From Glandiceps talaboti (Eukaryota > Hemichordata > Enteropneusta > Spengelidae): a stretch of 64,000 bases of DNA. The translations under genes and the position numbers were made by a program. The stretch is from NCBI RefSeq assembly GCF_964340395.1, contig NC_135556.1:12897410-12961409 (forward strand). Direction: 5' to 3'. Below, piece after piece: positions 46,598-58,992 of the stretch; positions within the stretch are counted from its first letter, which is position 1; each line of letters starts with the position of its first letter. The notes below the pieces were generated by a model. That model did not search any database. It was given only the letters and a program-made list of their open reading frames with translations, and was not told where the DNA came from.

Positions 46598-49500
46598 CAG
46601 ATCAGATCCATATTTGTGATTCCTGACCAAATTTTATTCACTTCTAGTAGTACATGAAAAGTAAAATGTTTATGTCAGATCATGAATGCAGTTAGTTCAT
46701 GTGACCCTTACTCGAACATCAATGATGTAAAAAATTCATTTGCATATTTTCAGTAATTTATCTGTACTTCCACTGATTCGAATATTGTCATTACAAACAG
46801 AATTGTTTACAGAGAATGGTTACCATTCTAAAACAAGTCTCCGAAAGTCCATATGTGTTGTGACAAGACTGGACAAACTTGTCACCAGGGTGACAGCGCT
46901 AAAGACTTGTCGCCATGGTGACTGTCACAAAACAATCAACAATTCTATTGCCACTACAATGGTTTTGCTATTTTTAGCAATCAACAAACTTGTTGCCATG
47001 GTGATAGTATTGCTAAGCAACCAACCAACCCATACATGGGATTTACCTTGGAGTGATTTCCATAGGGCAGTGATTCACCATAGTATCTATGTTCTGCAAA
47101 TACCAACATAGCTTTGAATTCTGGGGCAATGTCCCACATGAAGCCCTGCAATGAAAGTGAGGGAGAAATGTATCACTCTGTCAATCTGTTATCAGCTGAC
47201 ACACAGCCCTGGACCTTTTCATCCACAAATTGACATCTGTTATTAATTTAAAAGCCTGTACTATACTATCTATTTTTATGTCATCGATAAAAATATATTT
47301 TTCTTCAAACACTTGTCTATGAATTCACACACTGGGTAACTTCAAAAGCAGTTGGTGTTTTAGACTAGAAATGTTCCCATCATGAACTCTAATAGAAAGT
47401 AAAGAGAATAAATATTGGCTGATTACTTGCCATGGCAGCCAATGCCAAAAGCACCATAGCCGACACCATGCTTACATGGGTTGACAAAAAATACACTCTT
47501 GCCAGTGAGGGCGCCCTCACCATTGGTATGAAATAGTCTCTGGAGAGTACATTTTCTGAAGTTCAATAAGGGTCACAGTGAAAACCCTTTCCTTTGAATA
47601 AATTCACTCAAGGACACCATCACACTTAAGCACCACAAATTATGGCTCAGGTATAATAGTTGACTTATTTTGTTATTTTATCAGCTGACAAGAATGCGAA
47701 TTTTAAGAATGATTGATGTGGCTCTAACAAACACATGGACATTGACAAATTGTATTTTTTACACAAAGTGACACTAATCTAGCTATTTTACCAGTGTGTT
47801 CCTGTTAGACTATCATACTCCAAAATAGAAATGGTGTAACCTCGTCTCTTATTTTTGATAAATATGGCAAAAATGACCTCTACATCCCTAGGAGTTATAT
47901 AACTTGATATTTCCACATATATCAGCTGTTTCCCCTGATAATTCACTCGGCATTGTTGTATTGAAATCAATATGTTATATGTTGGAAATAAACAAGTAAG
48001 TTAGATTGCTAAGTCAAGGAACTCTTGTTCAACAGTTTGTTAACTCAAATATTGTACAGTGAGCCATTAATAAAGGCGCCTGCATATCTTTCTTCCGAGT
48101 GTTCTCTCAAATATTTCCATCATGATGTGATATCATTTCACCCATGATACCGTCACAAATAATTACCTGAATTCTTTGTACACCAGTAGATATGTTTTGT
48201 TATCATCAAAGTTCTTATCATTTTAATTATGGAATCAAGTTTAATGACATGATTGAAGTTGACGGATTTTGTTTTTAAAAAATTGAAATAAACTATTTCA
48301 TATTTATTCATTGTCAAAGTCAGATATTATCTTTACGACACATCTGTAAGTCTGATAGATCCAGTCGTTGGTCCCCCTATGTAACCATTCCCTACCCTGG
48401 TTGTGAATGTATCATATAAGTGGAAATAATGACTGGATCTTTAGGCTACATATTTGTGTGACTCTCAATCTATGGTGTACTTTATAACTGGATATTGTCT
48501 AGGCCTAAAAAACAATTGTTTAGTTCCGGTTACCCGACCCCACCTAAGTTTTTCACTGCCAAGCCGAAACTTCTTTTTACATATTCAAGAAAAAAATATC
48601 AAAATCTTGAAAATATTGAAGTCTCACTAGAAATAGAGGATATGGAAACTGACATCAACTTAAAAAGTCAATACAAACAACTGTTCTTCCAATCTGTAAT
48701 GGCTGTACATCTGATGGAAAGAAACCAATAACACAGAGACCATATGGAAAACAACGGAAAACATAACTACCTGAACTAACCACTCGTATATGGAAAACAC
48801 GTATATAAAAAATTGAGTGTAATCGGAACCACACAATTTTTTTTAGGTCCTATTTGTAGCAGCCCAAGAAATATTCTATATGAAACAAAATACAATAGAA
48901 GTAAGAGTAGCGCACATTTATTATATCACATACTGCATCTTTGAATATGTTTAGCATGTCCAGAAAACGTAGCATGTAGTCTTGATCTAATTACACCAAA
49001 AGACAACAAGTCAATGCCACCAATTTATAGCAGCTAGAACAACCAAATGGCCAACTTGATGAAACCTAAGCTGTCTAACAGGTGAAACATTACCTACACA
49101 CAATAAGACTTTTTGGTAGTGCCATCAGATCTTTTAAAACTGTATAATATGCTTATTGTGTTATTACAAAATCATGCTGTATATCTTTCATTGCCTGTAT
49201 ACACTGTATTATTCCACTGCCTATATGCGCTAGATATAATTTATATGTACCAGAAATTATTTGCACAGGTGCATGCACATATACTAGTGGTATTTGCGGT
49301 GCAGTGCAATACCGAAAACATTATTGCATATATACTTGCATTCAAGTGATCTACAAATGAGAACACAATCGGCCGTTCTACCAAAAGCGCATGATTGCAT
49401 AGTGTCATTTTTATGGAATTTTGTTGTTTTGAAGGATAAACATATGTAATAATAACAAAACCCAAGAACTCATGCTTGCAGTGTTTTCTGTTGCACTTAA

Positions 49501-50552
49501 TAAAGTACTGCTGGAAAAAAAGACTGCAAGCACTCGTGCAAACACCCTGAGTATGCCACACTTGTATTCACAAGTCATGGGGTTTTGTCATATAATATAT
49601 ACTTACTGTGTTATTACAAAACCAGGCTATATCACCTTCATTGCCTGTATAAAAAAAGATTGGACCACTAACAGGATTCCAATATTCATCAGATACCAGG
49701 TAACGTTGTGAATACATATCATCATTGTTGAAGTTAAAATGATCCACCTAGAGGTAATAAAATTGGTTTATCTCTACAATATATGTCATAGACAATTAAG
49801 GTTCAATCTGGTTTTTTTCATTAAAACTGCTAATAAATATGTTCCAATGATTGTCTATTCAGCATTTAACTGACCTTGGATATGTTTCAATCCCTCATTA
49901 TCACCTTATAAAGTGTTATCTTAATATAAGGATTACATGGGATCAGTCTTCTGTTGTCTATCAAGTTTCTTCTATGGCATTATCACACAAGTACCCTTTT
50001 CACGCCTTCATTTTAATCCTAAGCTGAAGTGGCATGCAATGTTCAGATAAAAGAGAAAGTGTTGGAGAATGTATTGTCAAACTATAAATAGATTTACTCT
50101 TGATAAAACGAGAATGGTATATAATTTCTAAACTTGATCTTTTTTTTTTTACTTGTGTATATGATTGATGGTTATTGGTCCCTGATGTATTTCATCATGT
50201 GATGACGAGATCCACCCCTTTATTAATACATTTCGGATGTTGCTGTACATATATACATACATTGTTTTCTTTTCATGTTGTCTTTCCATTTGGTGAACTT
50301 ACCCTATGTTGTCTTGTTTTCATTTGTGAACTTACTCTATGTTGTCTTGTTTTCATTTGGTGAACTTACCCTTTGTTTGAAGTACAGTGTCTTGTAGTTG
50401 TAACCACTGGGGTTTGAATATCTGCTAACCTCTCGATTCAACGTGATTCGATTCAGATCTACCTGCAGTACCGCTATGCACTGGTGGATAGCTTGAAAAA
50501 TGCAAAGCGAAGAGATAATTACAATCGTGGCAGAAGATCTAAACCGAATCAT
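42508..50552 (-). CDS. PRCP: Lysosomal Pro-X carboxypeptidase (peptidase S28), complete, 9 exons
   Basis: Secreted/lysosomal serine carboxypeptidase that removes residues after proline. Exons (minus): 50552-50370, 49747-49607, 47145-47047, 46469-46288, 46100-45943, 44935-44763, 44421-44257, 43445-43258, 42703-42508. Phases agree and give 494 residues (human 496). A hydrophobic signal segment [10 protein letters not shown] follows MIRFRSSAT; an upstream in-frame ATG at 50654 was not chosen because it would bury the signal peptide. Family blocks: [69 protein letters not shown]. The catalytic triad is visible: Ser183 in GGSYGG, Asp435 in NGNLDPWS, His460 in GAHHLDL. PRCP fits better than DPP7 because of VYYNYTGQ and the MVMPVC region. 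Head-to-head with the WW-domain gene. Confidence 0.96.
43715..44138 (+). mobile_element. 5'-truncated LINE 3' end
   Basis: A short frame [20 protein letters not shown] then [20 protein letters not shown], with stop at 43866-43868, is the typical C-terminal tail of a non-LTR reverse transcriptase. A 3' UTR follows, then a tail AAATAAAATCAAATCAAATC. It is antisense to PRCP, in its intron between exons 7 and 8. Clade not assigned. Confidence 0.65.
45186..45315 (+). mobile_element. SINE 3' end fragment
   Basis: CTCCAGGGAGTTGAGAAAGT, GTGCCAGGGGTAATAATTCT and AAAGTACTTTGAGCATGGTG are the expected continuation of the SINE body seen at 33290-33400. A smaller related piece is at 59245-59310. Confidence 0.6.
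45422..45827 (+). mobile_element. ~406-bp MITE with TAA target duplication
   Basis: The left end GGGACGATTGCACAATGTC and the right end GACATTGTGCAATCGTACC are inverted repeats, flanked by TAA at 45419-45421 and 45828-45830. A 3-bp TWA site suggests PIF/Harbinger-like mobilisation (inference). It belongs to the same family as 39712-40108. It lies in the PRCP intron between exons 5 and 6. Confidence 0.85.
46557..46596. repeat. (CA)n microsatellite
   Basis: About 20 CA units after a C run, in the PRCP intron between exons 3 and 4. Confidence 0.95.
48501..48851. mobile_element. MITE with AGGCCT-type ends, copy 2
   Basis: Left AGGCCTAAAAAACAATTGTT then AGTTCCGGTTACCCGACC; right CGGAACCACACAATTTTTTT then TAGGTCCT. 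The interior shares CCAATCTGTAATGGCTGTAC with the copies at 15569 and 61508. It lies in PRCP intron 2. Confidence 0.8.
49143..49200 (-). pseudogene. Decayed direct copy of the PRCP exon 2 end
   Basis: TATAATATGCTTATTGTGTT and ATTACAAAATCATGCTG, then TTTCATTGCCTGTAT, parallel the exon 2 end and donor region at 49591-49650. On the minus strand it reads YTGNE... then FCNNT, but a TGA replaces the conserved Trp codon and the donor GT has become AT. It lies in intron 2, about 400 bp beyond the real donor. Confidence 0.8.
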
Positions 50553-51670
50553 TTTCAGATTTCTTCCCGCTTGTCTGCCAATACTAGAAAAGGTTCGTAC
50601 AAAATATACACGTCCTGTAACTTGTACACGCACGGGATTGTTCAAATTGGTCACATGTCAACAACGGCGTATGCAAGCGCAAGAACGTACGTGGAAACTC
50701 TTCCGGGTTTGATTTGTTATGCAAATTAAGGCGCCGCCATAATAATGTGAGAGACTTTCTAACACACAGCTGCACCACACACGTTCAGCGTTAGAGGCTC
50801 GCTTCAATACACACACAACAGTCAGTCGATGCTCGGAGTTCGAGTTTATTGCCTTGGATACCGTGTGACTCTGTGGAAAGTATCTCAAACTTAGGATAGG
50901 TAAGATAACTAAAATACAGTAGTTTTGCCAGTCAGTTCGGCGTACAGGCGGCTAGGTGGCTACAGTTTTAGGGCGCGATATCACCTGGGAAAGTTGGATT
51001 CTCGTGTTAGTAGATACAACACTGTTCTTTATGCTATTTAATTACCAAGGTATAGCGACGGCTTCGTTTATTTCAGCGTTTTCCTATGTAAGCAGGTTGA
51101 AGTCTTACAAGTCTGAACGTTTAAGTAAATTATATCTATGAAGCTAGTGTGGTTTTATGTGGAAATTTGACCACTTGCAGTCGTTCGTTCGAACGAAGCT
51201 AGCTCAGCCTGACATCGACAGCATTATCGAGTGGTGTACATGGTGGGTCGACTTTAGGCCGCCGATATCATAACCACTGAGCCGTACTACTACGGTCGGT
51301 CCTATACAAGACTTCCTATATTTTACAAAATTTTAAGCTTTATTCAAAAAATTAATAACCGAAGTTGAGAAAATAGTCGAACACCTGTATGTTACTTGAA
51401 AATTGTAAAAAAAAAAATTTCAATTCTAAATTTACAGGAGTTGCACAGTCTCAATTGACTATTGTCTTTGCGAGTAAATTATCTGGAATTCGACAACCTG
51501 TTGGAGTCTATCCCTCTACTGCACGGATATACCGCCGTAACCACGTTATGGGAAACATATCAGGAACCGTGTGAGAAATGTAAAAAAAAATAAAAAATAA
51601 TAGTATATGTGTACGTATAGGGCAGCCACGTTTAGTCAGAGTTCGTCTACAAACCGTGAGCCCCACCCCA
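50553..51670. promoter_or_regulatory. Bidirectional promoter of PRCP and the WW-domain gene
   Basis: GGCGCCGCCATAATAATG at about 50731-50748 includes GCCGCCAT, the reverse of the YY1 core ATGGCGGC. A GTAAGA donor at 50900 after TTAGGATAG may end a noncoding first exon of the plus-strand gene. TTTACAG near 51437 is a possible matching acceptor. The region is richer in CpG than its surroundings. Confidence 0.5.
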
Positions 51671-51768
51671 ATGGAGGGGAAACACAACATTCTTACGGAG
51701 ATAAACAAGGCTCTGCAACCGGGATGGCAAGCTAAGCTGAATACAGATGGACGTCTGTACTACTTAAA
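51671..51768 (+). CDS. First coding exon of a WW-domain protein (partial)
   Basis: ATG followed by 32 codons, MEGKHNILTEINKALQPGWQ then AKLNTDGRLYYL, ending in phase 2 at a strong AA/GTAAGT donor. PGWQ...DGRLYYL is the first half of a WW domain (W, then G-R-x-Y-Y), a proline-motif binding fold. The second tryptophan would be in the next exon. I cannot name the family. The best candidate next exon in the window, 60164-60202, fits the phase but lacks that Trp. The 5' end lies in a divergent promoter with PRCP, which supports a true gene start. Confidence 0.55.
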
Positions 51769-52407
51769 GTAAGTCGAATTATTTTGCCTAAGATTGAAAA
51801 CTGTTACCATGGAAATTATGCAGTTTCTTTTTTCTCATTTTAATGATAGCAGAAATCTTGCCCCAAATAAACCATCAATAAGTGATGCAGTGGTGTTAGT
51901 TCATCTATTCCATACGTTTTATCTATGCATATTTTATTTCAACAATGCAGAGCTAAAAAGATCTGGGTGGAGTACACTGTTATTAATCATAGCAATATGA
52001 TATGATTCACTTTTCCCTTTTCATTAGTTTACACACATTCACCATTCATTATATTATTAAATTCATATCAGTGTTATTGTATGAAGGCTATTGTTAATAT
52101 ATTTTTTTTTTGACAAACAGGATACATTTAATGATTTGTTGAGTGGTAGCAAATATATAAATATATTAATGTGCCCATTATTAAAGAACAAATTAAAATG
52201 TGATTATTATTTATACTGGCAAAATCACTCTATCATTTATTCTGTCACTAGAAATGGCTGGAAAATTTACACAACTAATTCTTTGGTTTTAGGTGGGGGG
52301 TTTTTTTGTGTGTTTTTTTTGTGTTTTTTGTGTTTTTTGTGTTTTTTTTTTTTTTGGGGGGGGGGCAAATCTAGCATTATTAGTATACAGTAAACCCCTA
52401 GACAGCA

Positions 52408-52508
52408 TACATACATACATACATACATACATACATACATACATACATACATACATACATACATACATACATACATACATACATACATGCATTACATACA
52501 TATATACA

Positions 52509-52539
<31 letters not shown>

Positions 52540-52574
52540 CATACATACATACATTACATACATACATACATACA

Positions 52575-52605
<31 letters not shown>

Positions 52606-52651
52606 CACGCATGCATGCACACACACACAGAGACAGACAGACAGACAGACA
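52408..52651. repeat. (CATA)n microsatellite with flanking (GACA)n
   Basis: Long ACAT tract with TTACAT interruptions to about 52615, then CACA and GACA units. A T/G-rich tract (TTTTTTTGTGTTTTTTGTG type) precedes it at 52304-52365. Confidence 0.95.
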
Positions 52652-53132
52652 TAAAATGGCTATCAAAACAAAATCAGAGAAACCTGTCATTCTTACTCAA
52701 GGTTCAGTCACATTTACATCTTTCAAACGAGAGATAAAACAACAAAGAATATTCGAAGTCTCCTTTTTTGTAGATTATTAATTAGAACTAAATCTTCTAT
52801 AGACTTCTTTGCTACATGTCAAATAGCAATGAATTTACATGTTTTACTAGCTGTTATAATATTGTTCACTCGTAATTCCAGCTTGGAATTTTTATATTTC
52901 TGCACTGAATGTTTGGTGAATTGTGTAATGGATGCTACTTTTCTATAAAGTTATTGAATTTTGCAGCTAATACATAAATCTAAAAGGTAACAGCAGGGAG
53001 TCACAGCATGATTACAAACTGCTAACTTTGTAATTTGCCATCAACAAGGCCAACAAATCAGAAACTACGATCATTATGTATTTGCCCACACGCACAGATC
53101 TGTATTTCTGTTATTACGCTAGTAGGTGGGTG

Positions 53133-53570
53133 GGTAAAACCTACCCAGTTCCACAGTCATTTTACTGGGGTTCCTACCAATGTTTTTGTGAACAGTACAC
53201 ATGTAAAATCTACTTCCCCAGTCATTTCACCAGGGTTCCCTACCAGTATTTTTTGTTCAGGGTAGTATTAAAGTTGGTAAAATCTAACTTCAAGTTCCCC
53301 AGTCATTTTACCAGGGTTCTATACCAGTGTTTTGTCATAAGACAATAAGCCGGGGGCGATAAGCAGGTAAAATCTACCTGAGTTCCCCAGTCATTTTACT
53401 GGGGTTCCTTCTCGGTGTTTTTGTTAACAACACTGTAAACAGGTAAAATCTACCCGACTTCCCCAGTCATTTTACAAGGGTTCTATACCAGTATTTTTGT
53501 CATGAGGCAACAAGCAGGTAAAATCTACCTGACTTTCCCAGTCATTGTGAGAGTCCACGTCAAAATTATT
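53133..53570 (+). repeat. ~70-90 bp minisatellite of the GTAAAATCTACC family
   Basis: Six units, each beginning near GGTAAAATCTACCTGA and containing TTCCCCAGTCATTTTACC, AGGGTTCTATACCAGT. Single or partial copies of related sequence occur at about 11075-11190, 20020-20150, 36270-36420 and 60655-60785, so it is also dispersed. Confidence 0.8.
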
Positions 53571-54807
53571 GTACATGTATAATGTATGGGAAAGTATACG
53601 AGTTTTACCAGATTTTCTCATTTCTGTCATCAGGGTTCCCAAACCTTAGCAGAAAACATTGAACATTGATTTATTAACATCGTACCTTTCATTTTCCTTC
53701 ATACTCTTTCTAAGTATTCCTGAAAATTTCAATAATCTCTCTACTTGTATGAATAGATTCTTTATACCTCCACACTGCCTAGTTTTTATCATTTAAACTA
53801 TAAGCACAAAGTCCTGTCAGGTTTAAGTAAGAATTGATTGCAATTACTAAATTTCAGTTTTCTTTTATCGACTTGCGTGTAGCTTATATCATAGTACTTG
53901 ACATTTTTGATTATATTTACAGTAACTTATTAAAAATATTATAAAATAGTAATTAAAAGGTTGTATAACTGTAAGTACTTATCTGTTACCATACATTCAG
54001 TGCCCACACTTCTATTTATATCACATATTTATTATCACATATGTACAGTGTTTTGATGATACAGCAGTTTCAAGTTTTACAATGTAAGGATTGGAACCCG
54101 ATAACAAGGAACACATACAATTACAAGTAACAAGACAACTTTGAAAAAATAAGTCATATATTATAAGTTAAAATTTTTTTTCGAAGATTCATAACTTGTT
54201 ACTGTTTGTATCATTTGGTGACTTCGTTTAGATTATCGGTACCATGGCAACCATGGTATAAATTAGAAAAATAATATGACGTAAACAGTGAATTTAATGA
54301 AAGTAATTTTCAATAACAATAATTTAATGTTACACAATTGACTAATATTTTCATTCATCCAATTGTCTACATAACAAGATAATTATGGTTGGTTTCATCA
54401 TTGATGAATAATGTTTTTATCTAGACTATTATAAATTTTACAGCATTTATCATTATGAATACCCAAGACCCATCATGCCATTTCAATTATTTGTTTCAGA
54501 TATCCAATTAGTGTAATGATAACAATTTTTGTTACTATGTACAGATCCAATTTATATAATGATGCTATTATAACGACACACATTAAAATGATAAGTCTCA
54601 TGGTGATAGTTAATGACTTTGGTTTGAAACAGATGACTCAGAGAGGTGGAAAGAGAAAAATATTTTAAAAAAACAAGTGTCAACAGAGAGAGACAGACAT
54701 GTGGCTAGACACACTGCTGATAGAGAACATTTTCTTTTAAAAAAGTGAAAAAAAGTAATAGAAAAACAGATGCATACACAGGCATGTAGCAAGACAACCA
54801 GACACAT

Positions 54808-54840
54808 GGACAGACAGACAGACAGACAGACAGACACATG

Positions 54841-54890
<50 letters not shown>
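54808..54890. repeat. (GACA)n microsatellite
   Basis: About 19 ACAG units, interrupted once by ACATG. Cysteine/valine-rich frames on the minus strand here are artefacts. Confidence 0.95.
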
Positions 54891-56580
54891 ATGAATGAAT
54901 AGACACAAACCAAAATGATCACCATAAGTTTGAAAGACAATTGAAGATTTAATACATGAAGAGCAAGAGACACTGAGAAAATGCAGAAATAGACAAATTG
55001 AATAGGCCTGCCAAATATTATTTTTTTCACATACCATACATTATTTTGTTTTCACCAGTAATCTCACAACTTTTGGTGTGGTGAAATGTAAAAAAGTTTC
55101 ACATTTGTCTTCACTGACGGTACTTTGTGAATGAATATAGGAAGTGAACCCAGTGGAGTCACTTCCTCACTACGCTGAGTTCTACATTTAATTGAATTTA
55201 TTTTTATAGCGGTATATAGAAACACCTGCTTAAAACACATACATGTATGATGTCAGCATGCAATTCAAATACAAAACAATGACTGTGTTTGAGCCAGTAA
55301 ATATGGAAGCCAAATACTAATATATAATCTATCTCTATTCTTGTATGCTGTATATTTACATTAGAGTACAACAGCTATTTTTTTCTTTTCCTTTCATTTT
55401 TTTTCTTCAATTTACAGCTTCTGAACTACATTGTGTGAGTGTTTGAATTTTCATTGTTGTGGTTGGGTTGATAGTCGCAGACATTGTGTTACTAAGAGCA
55501 CTCGTCTACAACTTTTACAGAACTATGTAGAACTGTTCTAGAACTCCACTTAAATGCAATTTGCATGTTTCATACTAGTATGCTACTTGGTCAGTACAGC
55601 TAGCAGACCCCTGAATTAAAGGGTGACATGTCGACAGTCTGTTGCCATTGTTGTAATCTTCTGGTGGTATCCGTCTTCCCTCAAAGACTCTTTCTCAGAT
55701 ATCTAACACAGAAAAGTATTGTCTTCATTTGTGATAAATTGTACACTTTTATGCGAGCGTCTTCAGTGTTTAAATCTAACAATAGTGTGTGCGACATGAT
55801 GTGTGCTACAGATCATGAAATGGAAGGCAACTGACAAAAAGTTGGTACTTCCTATAGACTCGCTTGCTATACATTCAACAGTGGTTGGCACTGTTACTTT
55901 TCATGGCAATATGGCGGGTAATGTGTAGACTCTACTCCAAAAGACCACTTTATCCAGTGATACGTATCACCCGTTTCCTTTCATAGGAATGACCCAAGTA
56001 TTGACATAATTTAGGTCATAGCAAGTATATAGTGCAATTGATCAACACAGTTGTGAATAATAGTACATTTATATCTGGGTGTATAGGAAACGAAAAGAGA
56101 TGAACTGATCAGATTAAATGCAAAATTCACCGAACTATGTGTTCAGTCGCACTGTATATTTGGCTATTTAAATAAACAGACATATGATAAACAGATTCAT
56201 CTGATGCAAAATTCACAGAGAATCATGTTAAATCACAGTGTATATTTGACAGCGATATAATCCATTCCATTCCATAAAATGTTAATTTTACTGCGGTGAG
56301 TGTTTAATCACATTGTATATTTGGCCATGTACAAGTAATTTTCTTTAATTGGTAACCTACAACAAAAAGATCAAATTGATTTGTTGACCTTGGCGTTCTT
56401 GTAAGTTATAGTCAGTTTCTTTTATGCACTGGATTATTAGAATATACTGAATAATCTAGATTTGTTGACTTCCTGTTCCAAGTAGATTCCTCCCGGCTGA
56501 GATCCGGTGTTCTCAGTCGTAAAGTTCTGAGCACACTCTAGCTTAAGACACCAAAATCTGTATTTCAAACTATGATTTCT

Positions 56581-56959
56581 CTAGCCTGTCTACAGCACTG
56601 ATGTATGACTATATGCTAGCACTTGTACTCTCAGCTTGTACTAGAATCTGTACCAAGTGGGTGATGGGATTTGAAAATTTGAAAATATTCCCATAAGCTG
56701 ATTGGTCACAATGGGGAGTGATTACATACATCAGAGTGTTTGAATATTTAAATGAACTCATTATGGAATGCACACAAGTCTGAACCCCCTACTTTAATAT
56801 GTATACAACATAAAGAGTGATAATTTAAATATGCGTAATTATGTAAATTAATGTAAATATTCTGGGGTGCGACAAAGTTCATCAGTTTGAATGGGTACTA
56901 TTATAAGCTAAGGGAATGAGTGCTTGCACAGTCACACATCAGTTCCGTAGACAGGCTAG
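56581..56959. mobile_element. ~379-bp MITE with ~25-bp inverted ends
   Basis: The left end CTAGCCTGTCTACAGCACTG continues ATGT. The right end reverse-complements to CTAGCCTGTCTACGGAACTG then ATGT. The target duplication is not clear. No coding capacity. Confidence 0.75.
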
Positions 56960-58992
56960 GCTTGGATTCCTCCTGGAAATAACCAATCTCAATTCTAGAG
57001 CAAGGTAAATTGTATGGATTGCAAATGAACATTACCTATTCATTTAAGTTACCAATTTGTTATGAAATTGATAAAAGGTTGATGGAAAATGTGTTTGATA
57101 TTCATGTAGACACAGCTTGTCAGGTGGTAATATTGTATATATGTACTGCATCCCTCCAGTATACCATGATTGGTTTTAATGTTTGATGTAATGCATACAA
57201 TCCTGCCAGCAAAGTATCCATACACACTGACAACGATAAGCTTATAATAACTCAAAAATTAGAAGAAAACTCCACATTAAGATGAGCCGAATTCAGTATA
57301 TTCAAATGCAAAATTAAGTTTCATTTAGTTCATTTTATATTAAAAACATCCATTGTAGTTTCTTGTCTGCATGATGTATTGTGCAGCCAAACATTCCCTG
57401 GTGATGTGGTGATGAGTTGACCTGCATGTAAAGCTACAGAGTTAAAGTTTCACATATCATGTATATGGAGTCCAGCATTTTCCCTGAATAAGTTACAGTT
57501 ATGTTGAGCTGGCTTGTAATTACCAAGTGGCCATAGATAAGCTAAAATTTGTATTTGTATATTTCACACCATGTCAGTGACCGTCAAAAGATGTAAAAGC
57601 TATGATTGGAGAAAATTTTAGCTCATTTTAATATTTCTAATATTAAAATCTCAACCTTCAGGAGGTGATCAAGTCCCTTCACAGATAAGTCACCATGGAC
57701 ACAGATACTGTAAATACGTGAATTGCCATGAAAAATTCTAGTGAAAACACTAGATTCATGGATGAGATAGCTATAACAAATTATCAGGACTCAAATTTAA
57801 CTTCTTTACTTGGTACAAATGTAGTCAGATTTATATATTTAGTAAAGTGAACAATTTCAATACAGTAACTACAGGCTTCGATTGATTTTCATTGATCTAA
57901 TAGACTACCACGTAAAGTTGGTACTATGGTAGTCAAAATATGATGTTTAGTATTCTATGTGCCATGCGCGTGGACCACTGCTAATTTTCAACTCCTGCAT
58001 ATATTAATTCAACAGTGTACATTACAGGTGGCCTACACTAGGATGGATATTGGAATATAGAAGAAATCTATCAATCACAGCATAAAGAGCAATAACTATT
58101 AAGTGACCCATAGAAGTGACATACATAGTCAGCTTTGTGTAGTCTGTATATGTATATATGTATGCATGCAGCCACCTTCATTTTATGGTCCCCATGAACT
58201 GGGATGTCATACTAAAACCAACAAAAATGCTATCAGCTGTTTACATACTTAACATTGTAAAGTTGTCAATATTGGCATTCCTATAAAATGGGATGGAGGC
58301 ATACATGTCAATTTTAGTCAAGATTCAAAGTATTTTGTGTCTGTTACCAAAGAGTTGGGGTGGACAGAAAATAACATTTACTATCAATTCTTAGGCCATA
58401 TAGACCATGAACATTTTTCTTACAAAATTTGCTTCACTATTAGTTTTAAACTGTATTGTAGTAGTAGTAGTAATAGCAGCAGCCAGACAATAACAAATGC
58501 TGATTTCCACCTGTGGCCTGTATGGATTGTATAAATTTAAGAGCCATTGCATTATTATAGGTATGTGCCAGGGGTAGATGCAGTACTGTAGCAGTTTCAT
58601 TACGTCGCTCTCGGTCCTCCGCTAAGAACCATTTCAAATCTATCGTGTGTAAGCTCCTATCAAAAAATGTGTTCATGATCCTGAACACACATATTCAAAC
58701 TGTTTTTTTGTAGACAATATCCCTCACCTCTTTGAAAGTAGAGCATATTCTATGTCATTGTCTATAAATGTGTCGCTCTCGATCAGATTAATGCTTCCTC
58801 AGTGTTATTTTCAAGTGGAAATCGTAGTGTTCTCGATGTTACAGCTAACTTTTGACAGACATGTTGACTAATACTGCAAATGCTCCATGTACTCAAACGA
58901 CATCATAATGGCTGCTGAGAAGGACTCTGGTATAGCGGTTCGGAGTATTTATTGCCATTTTGAACAGAAAATGGACAGATTCGCATACTTAC

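Noticed and set aside
50553-50654. Longer PRCP start with 34 more residues
   Set aside because: It would place basic, polar sequence before the signal peptide; [15 protein letters not shown] gives a normal secretory N-terminus.
52267-52781. Open frames of up to 162 codons
   Set aside because: They run through a CATA microsatellite and a T/G tract; no splice or family support.
54610-55037. Cysteine-rich minus-strand frames [12 protein letters not shown]
   Set aside because: They are a (GACA)n microsatellite read in frame.
55628-55834. 68-codon frame rich in Cys
   Set aside because: No splice sites in phase, no recognisable domain, and low-complexity surroundings.
58446-58690. 80-codon minus-strand frame with a GATAG acceptor-like start
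   Set aside because: No usable donor at the other end and a Tyr run from a trinucleotide repeat; no family similarity.
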